A stretch of DNA of 64,000 nucleotides from Paraburkholderia tagetis (GCF_022213065.1 NZ_JAKLJA010000002.1:1-64000); one strand, 5' to 3'; numbered from the stretch's first letter, positions 8,998-18,636 are shown. Numbers and translations are program-made. Notes: generated by a model from the letters alone, not told the origin.

Positions 8998-9384
8998 TCA
9001 TTCACCGAGCTCGTCCAAAATCGGGCAATCCGGGCGCTGATTTCCCGCACAATGTTCGGCCAAGTGCATCAACGTATCGCGCATCGTACACAGTTCTGCG
9101 ATTCGCAGATCGAGTTCATCAATATGCTGCAATGCGATAGCTTTGACCGCTGAACTGGCCCGGTCGCGGTCTAGCCACAATGCGAGGAGTTGCCGAATTT
9201 GCTCGACCGAAAAACCGAGATGCCGTGCGTGGCGGATGAACCGCAAGATGTAGACATCCTCCTGCGCGTAGATGCGATATCCGCTTTCCGTGCGTCCCGG
9301 GGAGCGCATCAGCTCAATACTCTCGTAGTAGCGGATCATCTTGGCCGAGACGCCCGAAGCTTTGGCTGCCTCTCCGATATTCAT
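8998..9384 (-). CDS. cueR: CueR-type Cu(I)-responsive MerR regulator
   Basis: 128 residues starting [21 protein letters not shown], the MerR winged helix. A coiled dimerisation helix follows, and near the C-terminus is [11 protein letters not shown]: two Cys separated by seven residues, as in E. coli CueR, which binds one Cu(I) linearly. It activates copper-export promoters by twisting an over-long spacer. The start overlaps the stop of copA by 4 nt (ATGA), so it is the second gene of a copA-cueR operon and activates its own transcription through the operator at 11905-11925. Confidence 0.92.
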   Translation of the reverse strand: MNIGEAAKASGVSAKMIRYYESIELMRSPGRTESGYRIYAQEDVYILRFIRHARHLGFSVEQIRQLLALWLDRDRASSAVKAIALQHIDELDLRIAELCTMRDTLMHLAEHCAGNQRPDCPILDELGE

Positions 9385-11867
9385 GCTCGTACTCCGACAA
9401 CTTCCGATGACCGTGCACGATGAGTCGGTATCCGCCGGACCGGCCGCCAACGTTTGAGCAGCAACGCATTGCTGACCACGCTGACACTACTTGCCGCCAT
9501 CGCTGCGCCAGCGATCACAGGATTGAGGAACCCGAGCGCCGAGAGGGCAATGCCGACAACGTTGTACGCGAACGCCCAGAACAAATTCTGCCGAATCTTG
9601 CTCCACGTTTGTCTTGAGAGGTCGATCGCATCCGCCACCAGGGCCAAGTCACCCCGCATCAGCGTGATGCCGGCCGCATGCATTGCCACGTCAGTGCCCG
9701 TGGACATCGCGATACCCACATCGGCCGCGGCCAAAGCTGGGGCATCGTTGACGCCGTCGCCGACCATTGCGACTACCGCGCCACTGTTCTTGAGCGCCGC
9801 GATTGTCTCTGCCTTATTTTCGGGCAGCACCTTCGCTACCACGTGGTCGATTCCGAGCTCCTTTGCCACCGCCTGAGCGCTCCCGACGTTGTCACCCGTG
9901 ACCATCACGGTACGGATGCCAAGGGCATGCAATTGCTGTATCGCTTCACGCGCACCAGGCTTGACCCGGTCCCCGAAGGCCAATAGCCCGAGCAACCTCT
10001 TTTTACCGCTCACATCGGCAAGCCAGGACACCGTGCGCCCGTCGCGCTCCAACTGATTCGCTTGCGCCAGCAACGAAGACACGTCGACCCCAGCCTCATC
10101 CATCAGTCGCGTGCTGCCCAAGCGCAAGTCGAGCATAGCGCCGTTGCGCTGTACCGTCGCAGCCATCCCCCGTCCGGCGAGCGTCCGCACCGCGTCGGTC
10201 GCCAACAGGTGGACATTTCGCCTCTGCGCCTCCTGTGTCACTGCGAGCGCGAGAGGATGCGAACTACCGGCCTGCGCGCTCGCAGCCAGTCGCAGCAGTT
10301 CGTCGCTCTCGAGGTCCGATGCGGGTACCTGCGCCACCAGATTCGGTCTGCCTTCGGTAAGCGTACCCGTCTTGTCGAATGCCACCGTAGTGATGCGGTG
10401 CGCGATCTCCAACGCCTCCGCGTCCTTGATCAGGATGCCGTGCTGCGCGCCCAAGCCTGTCCCAGCCATAATGGCCGTTGGTGTCGCGAGTCCGAGTGAA
10501 CATGGACATGCAACAACGAGGACGGTGACGGCGATAATGATTGCATTCTCGACGTCTCCTCGCGCGATCCACCATCCGATGAATGTCAAGAGTGCGACGA
10601 GAAGAACCGCAGGGACAAACACGGCCGCAACTTTATCGACGAGTCGCTGGATAGGTGCTTTCGCGGCCTGTGCGTGTTCAACAAGGCGAATGATCCGCGA
10701 CAACGCCGTCTCCGCGCCAATAGCCGTCGTCGTGATGCGCAACAGTCCGTCGCCATTGATCGAGCCGCCAATCACCGGATCGCCCTCTTCTTTTGCTACT
10801 GGCAGACTCTCGCCCGTGAGCATCGATTCGTCGAGCTGGCTTGCACCCGCTGCAATCACACCGTCAACCGGCACGCGCTCGCCCGGTCGAACCGATACAA
10901 GGTCACCGACATGTACATCCGATACAGCGACGTCGCGTTCTATGCCGTCGCGCACAATGCGGGCCGTATCCGGTCGCAGTTTTTCCAGCGCGCGGATCGC
11001 GTCGGCAGTATGACGCTTAGCCCGTGCTTCGAGCCACTTGCCGAGCAGAATCAACGTGATGACGACAGCGGCCGCGTCGAAGTAGAGATCGGGCATGTGG
11101 TCCGACCCGCGCGCAAGCCACAGATAAACGCTAAGCCCATAAGCCGCGCTGGTTCCAAGCGCCACGAGTACATCCATATTGGCAGTGCCAGCCTTGATGG
11201 CCTTCCATCCAGCACGATAAAAGCGGGCGCCCAGCCAGAATTGGACAGGGGTGGCAAGCAGCCACTGCAGCCACACGGGCAACATCGAATGAACGCCTAG
11301 CGGTGCCGCAATCATCGGCACAAGAAGCGGCGTGGACAAGAGTGCCGCGACGACGACGGGCCATGCGTCCTTCCAAGCGCTCGACCGGGTCAGTGTCGTC
11401 GCCTTACCAGCCTCAGGCATGCGCGCTCGATAGCCCGCGCGCTCGACCGCGGCGGTCAACTGCTGCGGCTCAGCTACGCCCATAAGCAACCGCACAGATG
11501 CCCGCTCCGTCGCCAGGTTGATGTTCGATGCCAGGACGCCGGGCACATGATCGAGCGCTTTTTCGAGGCGCGAGGCGCACGATGCACAAGTCATGCCCTC
11601 GATGACGAGTTCGATCTCGGTTTCATGCACCTGATATCCGGCCTTGGCGACTGCAGCGGCAAGCGCTGCCGGACGCACGTCTGGCACGGCCTCCACGGTA
11701 GCCGATTCGGTTGCCAGGCTCACACTCACGTTTCGCACGCCCGGTACGCTGGCCAGCGCGCTTTCCACGCGAGTCACGCACGATGCACACGTCATGCCGT
11801 CGATGTCTAGCATCCAATTGTTTGCCGTTTCGAGCGCCGCCGGCTGGACGGTGGAATGATTGCTCAC
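9381..11867 (-). CDS. copA: Cu(I)-exporting P1B-type ATPase
   Basis: 828 residues in the inner membrane; it uses ATP to pump Cu(I) from cytoplasm to periplasm. Two N-terminal HMA domains carry CASC at residues 27-30 and 94-97. Eight membrane helices are expected, with CPC near 453-455 as the transport site, LTGES in the actuator domain, DKTGT near 497 as the phosphorylation site, and GDGVND in the hinge. Length and motif order are those of an intact CopA. It is transcribed with the overlapping cueR and has a MerR-type promoter upstream. It complements the Cus efflux genes at 58.7-64 kb, which clear the periplasm. Confidence 0.95.
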   Translation of the reverse strand: MSNHSTVQPAALETANNWMLDIDGMTCASCVTRVESALASVPGVRNVSVSLATESATVEAVPDVRPAALAAAVAKAGYQVHETEIELVIEGMTCASCASRLEKALDHVPGVLASNINLATERASVRLLMGVAEPQQLTAAVERAGYRARMPEAGKATTLTRSSAWKDAWPVVVAALLSTPLLVPMIAAPLGVHSMLPVWLQWLLATPVQFWLGARFYRAGWKAIKAGTANMDVLVALGTSAAYGLSVYLWLARGSDHMPDLYFDAAAVVITLILLGKWLEARAKRHTADAIRALEKLRPDTARIVRDGIERDVAVSDVHVGDLVSVRPGERVPVDGVIAAGASQLDESMLTGESLPVAKEEGDPVIGGSINGDGLLRITTTAIGAETALSRIIRLVEHAQAAKAPIQRLVDKVAAVFVPAVLLVALLTFIGWWIARGDVENAIIIAVTVLVVACPCSLGLATPTAIMAGTGLGAQHGILIKDAEALEIAHRITTVAFDKTGTLTEGRPNLVAQVPASDLESDELLRLAASAQAGSSHPLALAVTQEAQRRNVHLLATDAVRTLAGRGMAATVQRNGAMLDLRLGSTRLMDEAGVDVSSLLAQANQLERDGRTVSWLADVSGKKRLLGLLAFGDRVKPGAREAIQQLHALGIRTVMVTGDNVGSAQAVAKELGIDHVVAKVLPENKAETIAALKNSGAVVAMVGDGVNDAPALAAADVGIAMSTGTDVAMHAAGITLMRGDLALVADAIDLSRQTWSKIRQNLFWAFAYNVVGIALSALGFLNPVIAGAAMAASSVSVVSNALLLKRWRPVRRIPTHRARSSEVVGVRA

Positions 11868-11900
11868 GATGCCATCTCCTTCTGGGTGATGACTTGAAGT

Positions 11901-11930
11901 CTGAACCTTCCAGTCATGGTAAGGTCAAGC
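11901..11930 (-). promoter_or_regulatory. CueR operator and promoter of copA-cueR
   Basis: Arms ACCTTCC (11905-11911) and GTAAGGT (11919-11925) flank a 7-bp centre, the layout of CueR boxes. On the minus strand it sits between TTGACC and an AGACT-like -10 with a spacer of about 19 bp, the over-long spacer typical of MerR-family promoters. Confidence 0.8.
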
Positions 11931-11982
11931 ACATTGTTGCTCCGCCCTCACGAGGCCGTGTGTACTGAATGAAGAGGTCCTG

Positions 11983-12012
11983 TGTAAACCACTGCGGCAT
12001 CACGCGTCTAAC
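11983..12012 (+). promoter_or_regulatory. ECF-type promoter upstream of DUF427 gene
   Basis: TGTAAA, 16 nt, CGTCTAAC. Same bipartite motif and spacer as ten other sites in the window, including the one before the ECF sigma operon. The expected start is about 15-20 nt before the DUF427 start codon. Confidence 0.75.
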
Positions 12013-12035
12013 AAGGGGAATGAATAGGAGCAGCC

Positions 12036-12326
12036 ATGATTCGAGCCATATGGAATGGAGCCGTAATCGCCGAAGCGCCGGATAATGCGGTCAAATTGAT
12101 TGAGGGAAACGTCTATTTCCCGCCTGATGCGCTTCGCGCCCAGTACTTTCGGTCAAGTACCAAGGTGACGACATGCTTTTGGAAGGGTCAGGCCAGCTAT
12201 TACGACATCGTCGTGGACGGCAGGACAAACCTTGACGCTGCGTGGTACTACGAAAACCCGCGTACATTGGCGAAAAGCATTGCCGGTTACGTTGCGTTCT
12301 GGAACGGCGTCGAAGTGCAACAGTAG
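12036..12326 (+). CDS. DUF427 domain protein
   Basis: 96 residues covering a whole DUF427 domain: MIRAIWNGAVIAEAPD at the start, then FPPDAL, TTCFWKGQASYYDI and AAWYYENP. The fold is a small beta barrel; the biochemical role of the family is not established. No signal peptide. It is a single gene behind a clear ECF-type promoter, which puts it in the stress regulon described for this window rather than in the copA operon next door. Confidence 0.88.
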   Translation: MIRAIWNGAVIAEAPDNAVKLIEGNVYFPPDALRAQYFRSSTKVTTCFWKGQASYYDIVVDGRTNLDAAWYYENPRTLAKSIAGYVAFWNGVEVQQ

Positions 12327-12377
12327 TCGTATGTGTGCCGAATGCCTGGGCAGACAGGCAATAACGGTGCTTCCGGT

Positions 12378-13187
12378 TCAGCCATGATCCAAGCAACGGC
12401 GATCCTGCGCGTTGACGGTCCAGTCATACGGTATGAATTCAACCCGTAAGTTCTCCGGCATCTTCGTCGGCATATAACGATTGATGTACGCGATCAGCGT
12501 CGCGCTGCGCTTTAGGAAGTCATCGGTGTAGAACTTCAGAATCGATGACACCCGGACCGTTCGACTCGCCAAGTCAATCTGCAAGTTCCGTGGCTCGCTG
12601 AAAAAATAGCGAGCGGCGTCGTCGAGTTGCCGGTCCAGCTCATTGCCTGAGAACGGCTGCGTCGGCAGGCGCGGGCAACCCACGGACATGCAATTCAGCG
12701 CAAAGTGCACACGCTCATCGCCCATCGCGCGAATCACACTGTTTTCGTAGGTATAGAGCGACATTGATTCGCCGCCAATCTTGAAGCGTCGGCCACCGAA
12801 GAACCACACACGCATAAGCAGGCCGAGTTCATTTGGCATTCCTGACATAATGACGTTCAACATGGACAGCGCATTATAGGAATTGATGTAGTAGGCCAAC
12901 CTCTCGTCGCGGCTCGCAAATTCGGCCGGCGTGTTGCGCGGGCTAACGCTTCCGATGTAGCCGACGTAAGTATTCAGATCGCCCGCATCCTCGGAGAGGC
13001 CACAGAAATTGACCTGTCCGCGATCGTTCACATATTTGCGAAGTACGTGCGCCCAGTGAGCTGTCGCCTCCACTGCGTTTCGCCGTGGAACTTCTCCCCC
13101 CCAGCTCCATGCCGGGAAACAGCAAAGCGCAGCGAGCAGACGTCGTCGGGTAATCGGCATACGAAGTGGTGCGTGGGGATTCTTCAT
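12378..13187 (-). CDS. DUF547 domain protein, exported
   Basis: 269 residues. The N-terminus (TRRRLLAALCCFPAWSWGG) looks like a Tat-type or Sec signal. DUF547 features follow: DERLAYYINSYNALSMLNVI, then VHFALNCMSVGCPRLP, then FYTDDF. The family resembles papain-fold/transglutaminase-like proteins, and the Cys of NCMSVGCP is its conserved site, but the activity is unknown. Its start overlaps the upstream radical SAM stop by 4 nt, so the two are coupled and probably act in one pathway. Confidence 0.85.
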   Translation of the reverse strand: MKNPHAPLRMPITRRRLLAALCCFPAWSWGGEVPRRNAVEATAHWAHVLRKYVNDRGQVNFCGLSEDAGDLNTYVGYIGSVSPRNTPAEFASRDERLAYYINSYNALSMLNVIMSGMPNELGLLMRVWFFGGRRFKIGGESMSLYTYENSVIRAMGDERVHFALNCMSVGCPRLPTQPFSGNELDRQLDDAARYFFSEPRNLQIDLASRTVRVSSILKFYTDDFLKRSATLIAYINRYMPTKMPENLRVEFIPYDWTVNAQDRRCLDHG

Positions 13188-14575
13188 GTCGGCGCGTACG
13201 ATTTCCGTGCGCTACGCTCATTGGTGCGCCTTTTCCGACGTCCTTTCTGAACGACCCCGACCTGACTGGGCTCAACTGGTTCGACAAATTCCGTCGTCTC
13301 GGTCCCGGACGTTGGATTCCAGTACGAAGGCGATCCCGCGCGATAAATCCTGACGGGCTTCAGGATAAACGCGTCGCGTCTTGCGTTGTGAAGACACATC
13401 GAAACCGGACCTTCGCTGGTGGCAACCTTGAACGTACACGCGCTAATCCTGTCCTCCTCCAGTTGAGCTGCATCCATAAAATTGTGGATGATAAAGGAGA
13501 GTGTACGCACGTGCGCGCCGCCCGCCAGGATATCGTTTCGCATTTTCCAGCCCTTTCTCGCGACCCAGGACAGCACCCGCGTCCACAGTGCAGGGTGACG
13601 CACTAACCAGACAAGGAGGCGACGTGCAGTTGCCGTGGGTTGGGTCCGATCGAACGCGAGCGCAGCCGTAGCTGACTGCATTGTGGCCACAAATGCTGGG
13701 TCATCGAAACCGTCGTGCAGATTTCCGTTTGCGGCGAGGCACATCCCGTAGCGGCTGCAGGACGGGTGTCCGATCAGCGATGCAGAAAAAGTGATTGGCG
13801 TCCCCGCTCCCTTCTCGATCTGCGCAGCCACCGTGTCTGGGGTAATCACAAGGCCGCGTGCGCGTTGCACGCCCCGGCCAATGTCCGCTTGCAACTGGAA
13901 GGAAACCGTGCGGATGTCGCTTGCACGGGAACGGAAGAACGAGACGACGGACGGAATCTCGTCGAAATTGCCGTCGTGGACAGTCGTGTTGAACATCACG
14001 GACAGGGGCAAACCGGCGACCATGTTCACATAGCGCTCGCGCAAGATGTTCAATGCCGCTTCCGTTGCATAGCCGCGTCGTTGCTGGGTCGTATCGACGT
14101 GGAAGGCAACGTCCGCGAGTCCGGACTCGGCCAATTGTTCCAGCAGCTTGCGTGAAACGCGAATTCCATTGGTCATCAGGGTGGCACGCATTCCCAATGA
14201 TCGGATTCTGCGCACGATAGCAAGCAATTCCTTCCGGTCACGCAAGGTTGGCTCGCCTCCAGTGACTTGAACATCCGTATTCGGACCGTACGATTTGAAG
14301 ATGGAGTCAATGCGGAGAAACAATTCGTCGAGGGGTATGTCTTTGACCGCCTCGGAGTTTTCCGACAGGTAGCACAAGGTGCAGTCAAGATTGCACCGCT
14401 GCGTTATCTCAAGTGCGACACAGCCTATCGGCCACCGTTGCCCCATTTGCTGGTTGGCGTTCGCCAGTCCGAGATCACGAAGTATCGTTCGGGCACGATC
14501 GAACGCGTCCAGCGGCGAGAACGGCCAACTCTCAATGCGACGGGAACGGACTTCCTTACTCGACAGATAGCGCAT
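13184..14575 (-). CDS. Radical SAM enzyme
   Basis: About 463 residues from MRYLSSKEVRSRRIESW; an earlier in-frame Met at 14614 is less likely. The cluster motif is C-N-L-D-C-T-L-C (CxxxCxxC) after ALEITQR, near residue 60, followed by VTGGEPTLR for SAM binding and the TLMTNG strand. The C-terminal half has scattered Cys (SCSRYGMCLA, ISACTF, MCLHN) that may bind further clusters, as in SPASM-like enzymes. The substrate is unknown. It is coupled to the exported DUF547 protein and lies ~155 nt downstream of a terminator-ended sRNA with an ECF-type promoter, so readthrough could link it to that regulon. Confidence 0.85.
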   Translation of the reverse strand: MRYLSSKEVRSRRIESWPFSPLDAFDRARTILRDLGLANANQQMGQRWPIGCVALEITQRCNLDCTLCYLSENSEAVKDIPLDELFLRIDSIFKSYGPNTDVQVTGGEPTLRDRKELLAIVRRIRSLGMRATLMTNGIRVSRKLLEQLAESGLADVAFHVDTTQQRRGYATEAALNILRERYVNMVAGLPLSVMFNTTVHDGNFDEIPSVVSFFRSRASDIRTVSFQLQADIGRGVQRARGLVITPDTVAAQIEKGAGTPITFSASLIGHPSCSRYGMCLAANGNLHDGFDDPAFVATMQSATAALAFDRTQPTATARRLLVWLVRHPALWTRVLSWVARKGWKMRNDILAGGAHVRTLSFIIHNFMDAAQLEEDRISACTFKVATSEGPVSMCLHNARRDAFILKPVRIYRAGSPSYWNPTSGTETTEFVEPVEPSQVGVVQKGRRKRRTNERSARKSYAPT

Positions 14576-14730
14576 CGTCGTTATGACCTGGAACGGGTGA
14601 GCTAGACATGGCACCCGAAGTGTCGCAGACGTGAGCCGTCGTGACCCCGGTTCGTCGTCGACCGCCTGTTGGCGTTTGCATGTTCATCGGACAGCAATCG
14701 TGTACCTTCTGAGCTACTCCTGATCGGGCG

Positions 14731-14820
14731 AAAAAGAGCCCGCTCGAGCAGGGTGCACTCGCAGCGGGCATGAAGTTCATGCCGAAGCAGTACGGCATGG
14801 AGGATGCCCGATCGCCATCC
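14731..14820 (-). ncRNA. Putative sRNA, copy A of a three-member family
   Basis: About 90 nt from the expected start just after an ECF-type -10 to a T-run. Three stem-loops can be drawn in order: GGATG/CATCC, an unpaired TCC, CATGCCG/CGGCATG, and a terminator GCCCGCT/AGCGGGC followed by CTTTTT. Copies at 26243-26333 and 37209-37304 share the same order, the CATCCTCC element and the terminator. No ORF of note. It may act in trans or attenuate the downstream radical SAM operon. Confidence 0.7.
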
Positions 14821-14824
14821 CTTT

Positions 14825-14854
14825 ATTAGACGAACCACGCCGATGCGCATTACA
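14825..14854 (-). promoter_or_regulatory. ECF-type promoter of sRNA copy A
   Basis: Minus-strand TGTAAT, 16 nt, CGTCTAAT; transcription is expected to start at GGGATG immediately downstream. Confidence 0.75.
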
Positions 14855-15013
14855 CCGATTTTTCCGTGTGGGCGTTGCTCACACATCGATACGCCTCGCC
14901 ACTGCGTTCTGTCATTTCTCCAGGCTGGTTTTGCGCGACTCGTTGCATGCTCGCGTCAAATGATGGCGTTGGCGCTCGCCGCCTTGAGCCGTGATTCAAG
15001 GTAGGCTGCGCAT
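14855..15013. other. Spacer between sRNA promoter and senA 3' end
   Basis: Short spacer with no gene; a GC-rich stretch follows the senA stop. Nothing else recognised. Confidence 0.3.
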
Positions 15014-16210
15014 TCATGCACAGCAACGAAATCCGACAAAGATGTCGTTGCGGTGCGGCACGTAGAAATTCCGGTACCGAGGATGCTGCATCCGTCCACG
15101 TGTGGCGAACGAACCGCCACGCACCGATCGATGCGTGCTGAACCACGGCGCCGAATATTCCTGATACGGATCGACCGAGAATCCCGCATAGGGTTCGAAA
15201 GCATCGGCCGTCCATTCCCACACTGATCCGCCCCAGCGGATCAGGTCATGGTTGGCCGCAAACTCCCATTCCGCTTCCGTCGGCAAGCGCTTGCCGGTCC
15301 AACGGCAATAGGCTTCCGCTTCGTGCGCGTTGACGTGGCACACCGGTCGGTCGAGCGGCAGCGGCGCCCATTGGCCGAACCAGCGCAGTTCCCATTGGCT
15401 CGGGCTGCCGTTCGCCGTGCGCCAGCGCGCCGGATGCGTGAGCCCGCTCTGCCGCAGCCACGCGAGGCCGGCATCGGACCACCATTGCGGGTTGCGGTAA
15501 CCGTCGTCGGCGACGAATTCCACAAACGCCGCATTGCTGACACATGCGGGATCGATCCGGAACGGTGGCACACTGACCGGATGCAGCCATTTTTCATTGT
15601 CAAAGACGAATCCGCCGTCCGCAGGCGATCCCATCGGAAACGCATCATCCCCGGCTACAGTCACTTCAGCGCCCGGCTGGATCGCAGGCATGTCGATCGG
15701 CGCATGCAGCGCGTAATCGAGCGTCTGGCGCATATAGGTCAGCGCCTCCGCGTGCATGTCTTCGTGGAATAACGCGAGCCGGAAAAAATAGAGCGCCTGG
15801 TCGGTGCCGTCCGAGGCGTTAATCGCGGCAAGCACACGCTCCAGCACCGCGTCGACGTAGTCGCGCACACCGGCAAGCGTCGGCAACGGAAGATGCCAGC
15901 GATCCTTGTGCGCCACGCGCATGGAATCGAAGAAGCGATCGGCATCTGCCAGCATCGACGGCCGCGAGGCCGTCAGCCGGCCGCTCGCGTCGGGGCGCGG
16001 TTCGCGCAACACCCAATGCTCCGTGAACCATGCGATATGGGCATACTCCCACAGGGGCGGGTTGATCCCCGGATCGTAGCGGACCTGCCATCGGGACGGC
16101 GACAGATCGCGAAGAATGTCCCAGGTGCGCCGGTGCGAGTCGGAAAATGCCTCAACCAGCGCAAACTTATTTATGCTTCTCGCTGCCACTCCCTCAGACC
16201 AGATCGTCAT
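15014..16210 (-). CDS. senA: EgtB-like selenoneine synthase SenA
   Basis: About 398 residues from MTIWSEGVAARSINKF. The N-terminal half is a DinB-like domain with iron-binding residues in ALFHEDMHAEAL, and the C-terminal half is a formylglycine-generating-enzyme-like domain ending in RSVRGGSFATR and VGFRCC. This is the EgtB fold, which joins a thiol or selenol to hercynine using O2 and iron. The variant next to a SenB glycosyltransferase is SenA, which makes the C-Se bond of selenoneine. The assignment depends on that neighbour; ergothioneine-type EgtB is the alternative. Its start codon overlaps that of senB on the other strand, leaving no intergenic promoter region. Confidence 0.8.
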   Translation of the reverse strand: MTIWSEGVAARSINKFALVEAFSDSHRRTWDILRDLSPSRWQVRYDPGINPPLWEYAHIAWFTEHWVLREPRPDASGRLTASRPSMLADADRFFDSMRVAHKDRWHLPLPTLAGVRDYVDAVLERVLAAINASDGTDQALYFFRLALFHEDMHAEALTYMRQTLDYALHAPIDMPAIQPGAEVTVAGDDAFPMGSPADGGFVFDNEKWLHPVSVPPFRIDPACVSNAAFVEFVADDGYRNPQWWSDAGLAWLRQSGLTHPARWRTANGSPSQWELRWFGQWAPLPLDRPVCHVNAHEAEAYCRWTGKRLPTEAEWEFAANHDLIRWGGSVWEWTADAFEPYAGFSVDPYQEYSAPWFSTHRSVRGGSFATRGRMQHPRYRNFYVPHRNDIFVGFRCCA

Positions 16211-17204
16211 GCGTCCTCCCAAGGCAACCGTTGCGATTATCAGTCCGGCACTGCGGAAAGCCAACAACGGCAACTGGCAAACCGCCCATCGCTGGTCCCG
16301 GTTCCTGCGCGCAGACTACGAGGTGACGCTGGCCGCCGAATGGCATGCGGACAGCTGCGGCGACACTCTCCCCGCGTGCTTGATCGCGCTGCACGCGCGA
16401 CGCTCCGCCGAATCGATCGCGCGGTTCGCCGAAACCTGCCCGGAACGCCCGCTGGTGGTCGTCCTGACGGGCACCGATCTCTACCGCGACATTCTCACTG
16501 ATGCGTCCGCCCAACGCTCGCTCGATCTCGCCACGCATCTGGTCGTGCTGCAGGATGAGGGGCCGGACGAGTTGTCCGCCGCGCATCGCGCCAAGTGCCG
16601 TGTGCTCTACCAGTCCGCGCCCGCGTGCCGTTCGGCCGCGGCGCATCGCGACACCTTCGATGTCGTGTTGGTCGGCCACATGCGCGCCGAGAAGGATCCG
16701 CTGACGCCGATGCGCGCCCTCTCCCTGCTCCCGGTCGATTCGCGCGTGTGCCTGACCCACATCGGCAGCGCGCTCGACGATGCATATCTGCGCGCGGCGC
16801 AGGCCCTGCGGGCGCGAGCGTGGCCCAGTGTGCGGCGCTACGTGTGGCTGGAGAACCTGCCGCATGGCGAGACGCGGCGGCGTATCGGACAGTCGCAGGT
16901 GATGGTCATTTCGAGCGTGATGGAAGGTGGAGCCAACGTGATCATCGAGGCCGTGACCAGCGGCGTGCCGGTGCTGGCCAGCCGCATCCCCGGCAACGTG
17001 GGCATGCTCGGCCGCGACTACGACGGCTACTTTCCACCAGGCGACGCCGAGCAGCTGGCGCTTATGCTGGAGCGCGCGAGCCGCGATGCCAGTTTCCTCG
17101 TGCAGCTGCGGCAGCAGTGCGGGGCCCGCGCGCCACTGTTCGCTCCGGCACGAGAGCACGCGGGAGTGACTAAACTTGTGGCCGAAGCTTTGCAATCGGC
17201 CTGA
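16209..17204 (+). CDS. senB: Selenosugar synthase SenB (TIGR04348-like glycosyltransferase)
   Basis: 331 residues with a GT-B fold: the N-terminal half has PALRKANNGNWQTAHRW and the C-terminal half has VVLVGHMRAEKDP and SSVMEGGANVIIEAVTSG, the nucleotide-sugar binding region of GT4-like enzymes. SenB makes a selenosugar from UDP-GlcNAc and selenophosphate, the Se donor used by SenA. No SelD/SenC gene is in the window. It is followed after about 100 nt by a selenate-type transporter gene on the same strand, consistent with a selenium operon. A longer start at 16116 would run into senA. Confidence 0.85.
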   Translation: MRPPKATVAIISPALRKANNGNWQTAHRWSRFLRADYEVTLAAEWHADSCGDTLPACLIALHARRSAESIARFAETCPERPLVVVLTGTDLYRDILTDASAQRSLDLATHLVVLQDEGPDELSAAHRAKCRVLYQSAPACRSAAAHRDTFDVVLVGHMRAEKDPLTPMRALSLLPVDSRVCLTHIGSALDDAYLRAAQALRARAWPSVRRYVWLENLPHGETRRRIGQSQVMVISSVMEGGANVIIEAVTSGVPVLASRIPGNVGMLGRDYDGYFPPGDAEQLALMLERASRDASFLVQLRQQCGARAPLFAPAREHAGVTKLVAEALQSA

Positions 17205-17307
17205 CCGGGAGGCTAAGCCGTAGACCAGCCAGACCGCGCAAGAATCCGGCTCGCTGTCCTCGCCCTCACACATCCAGCTTCCGACACTGCCACTACCACG
17301 ACCAGAC

Positions 17308-18102
17308 ATGCTCCCGATCTCCATCCCGCGTATCCTGAAGCGCTTCTCCGCGGTCGCACTGCTTGGCCTGGCCTGTCCCCCGTCTGCTCGGGCGGAGCAA
17401 GGCGTGCTGAGGGTCTCCGCCATCCCCGACGAGGCGCCGACGGAGCTGCAGCGCAAGTTCGCGCCGCTCGGCAAATACTTGGAAAAGGAAACCGGGATGA
17501 AGGTGGAGTTCGTGCCCGTCACGGACTATGCGGCCGTCGTCGAGTCGCTGGCGACCGGCAAGATCGACATGGCCTGGCTGGGCGGTTTCACCTACATCCA
17601 GAGCAAGATCCGGACGAACGGTGTGACGATCCCGATCGTCCAGCGTCAGGAAGATGCGACGTTCACCAGCAAGTTCATCACCGCCGACCCGAAGATCAAG
17701 TCGCTGACCGACCTCAGGGGCCACACGTTCGTGTTCGGCGCGCCGTCCTCGACGTCCGGTCACCTGATGCCGCGTTACTTCCTGCTGCAGGCCGGCATCG
17801 ATCCGGACAAGGACTTCAAGACGGTCGCCTTCTCGGGCGCGCACGATGCGACAGCCGCGTTCGTCCAGTCCGGCCGCGCCGACGCCGGCGTGCTCAATGC
17901 ATCGGTCTGGGACAAGCTGGTCGAGCGGCACAAGGTGGATCCCGCCAAGGTCCGCGTGTTTGCCGTGACGCCGCCCTATTACGACTACAACTGGACGGTG
18001 CGCGGCGGGCTCGATCCGGCGTTGCGCAAGACGCTGACCGACGCCTTTCTCCGCCTCGACCCGAACAATCCCGAGCAGCGCGAGATCATGACGTCCCGTT
18101 GA
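17308..18102 (+). pseudogene. Selenate-type ABC transporter binding protein (PhnD-like), C-terminus cut
   Basis: 264 residues with a signal peptide (cleavage likely after PPSARA) and a PhnD/SsuA periplasmic-binding fold: VLRVSAIPDEAPTELQ, TGKIDMAWLGGFTYIQ, FGAPSSTSGHLMPRYF. Close to TIGR04553, the putative selenate ABC binding proteins found with senB. The family normally continues for some 25-30 residues after the EQREI segment; here it stops abruptly as EQREIMTSR. The sulfide module begins directly after, and the matching permease is found only at 22.2 kb, so the gene was probably cut by an insertion. Confidence 0.7.
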
Positions 18103-18232
18103 GGGTAATCGCAAAAAATCCGCCGCATCTCGGTCTAAGCTGCTGATTGGATTGTGAAATCGATGGTCGGATCGACTTGAGGCGCCGCGGGTGTCGTGGC
18201 GTCGGAGTCAAGAAAGATCGATAGAGCTGCTT

Positions 18233-18493
18233 TCACGATCCCAAGTCCCGTTTCTTCTGCTCGTATTCTTCGCGGTTGATTTCGCCGCGTGCATAGCGTT
18301 CCTGCACGATCTCAAGCGGTGTTTTGTCGCGCGGTGGCACGCGTCCGTTCTGTTCGCGACGGGCCCGCGATTCCCACGTCAGCCAGCGGACCAACGTCAC
18401 GATGCCGAGAATGACTAACGCCCAGACCAGGATCATGAAGAGGAAGCCAAAGCCCATACCCCACCCGCCAAATCCATTCCAGTTCCACATCAT
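18233..18493 (-). CDS. Small membrane protein with SHOCT domain
   Basis: 86 residues: one membrane helix (GFLFMILVWALVILGIVTLV) after a Gly/Trp/Met-rich N-terminus, then a C-terminal SHOCT motif (TPLEIVQERYARGEINREEYEQ). Such proteins are common beside metal and sulfur resistance genes; their function is not defined. It lies downstream of the MFS gene on the same strand and may be the last gene of that operon. Confidence 0.8.
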   Translation of the reverse strand: MMWNWNGFGGWGMGFGFLFMILVWALVILGIVTLVRWLTWESRARREQNGRVPPRDKTPLEIVQERYARGEINREEYEQKKRDLGS

Positions 18494-18636
18494 TTCGTTC
18501 TCCCCTAAAGCGGGACGTTAATGGGGCACTCGACGTGATCCGCCGCGAACTCTTTCTAGGATCGGACGTCGACGATGGTAATTCCCTTCCCTGCGAACAT
18601 CACGCAGCGCTTGCGGATGGGTGAGCGGAATGGGCC

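Noticed and set aside
14731..14854. Riboswitch controlling the radical SAM operon
   Set aside because: Two further copies exist and one (37209-37304) has no downstream gene, so a family of sRNAs explains the data better than a ligand-binding leader.
16194..17522. 442-codon minus-strand ORF
   Set aside because: Antisense shadow of senB and the binding-protein gene.
18104..18139. ECF-like GGTAAT ... GTCTAAG pair
   Set aside because: The spacer is about 22 nt, not 16, so it does not match the set.
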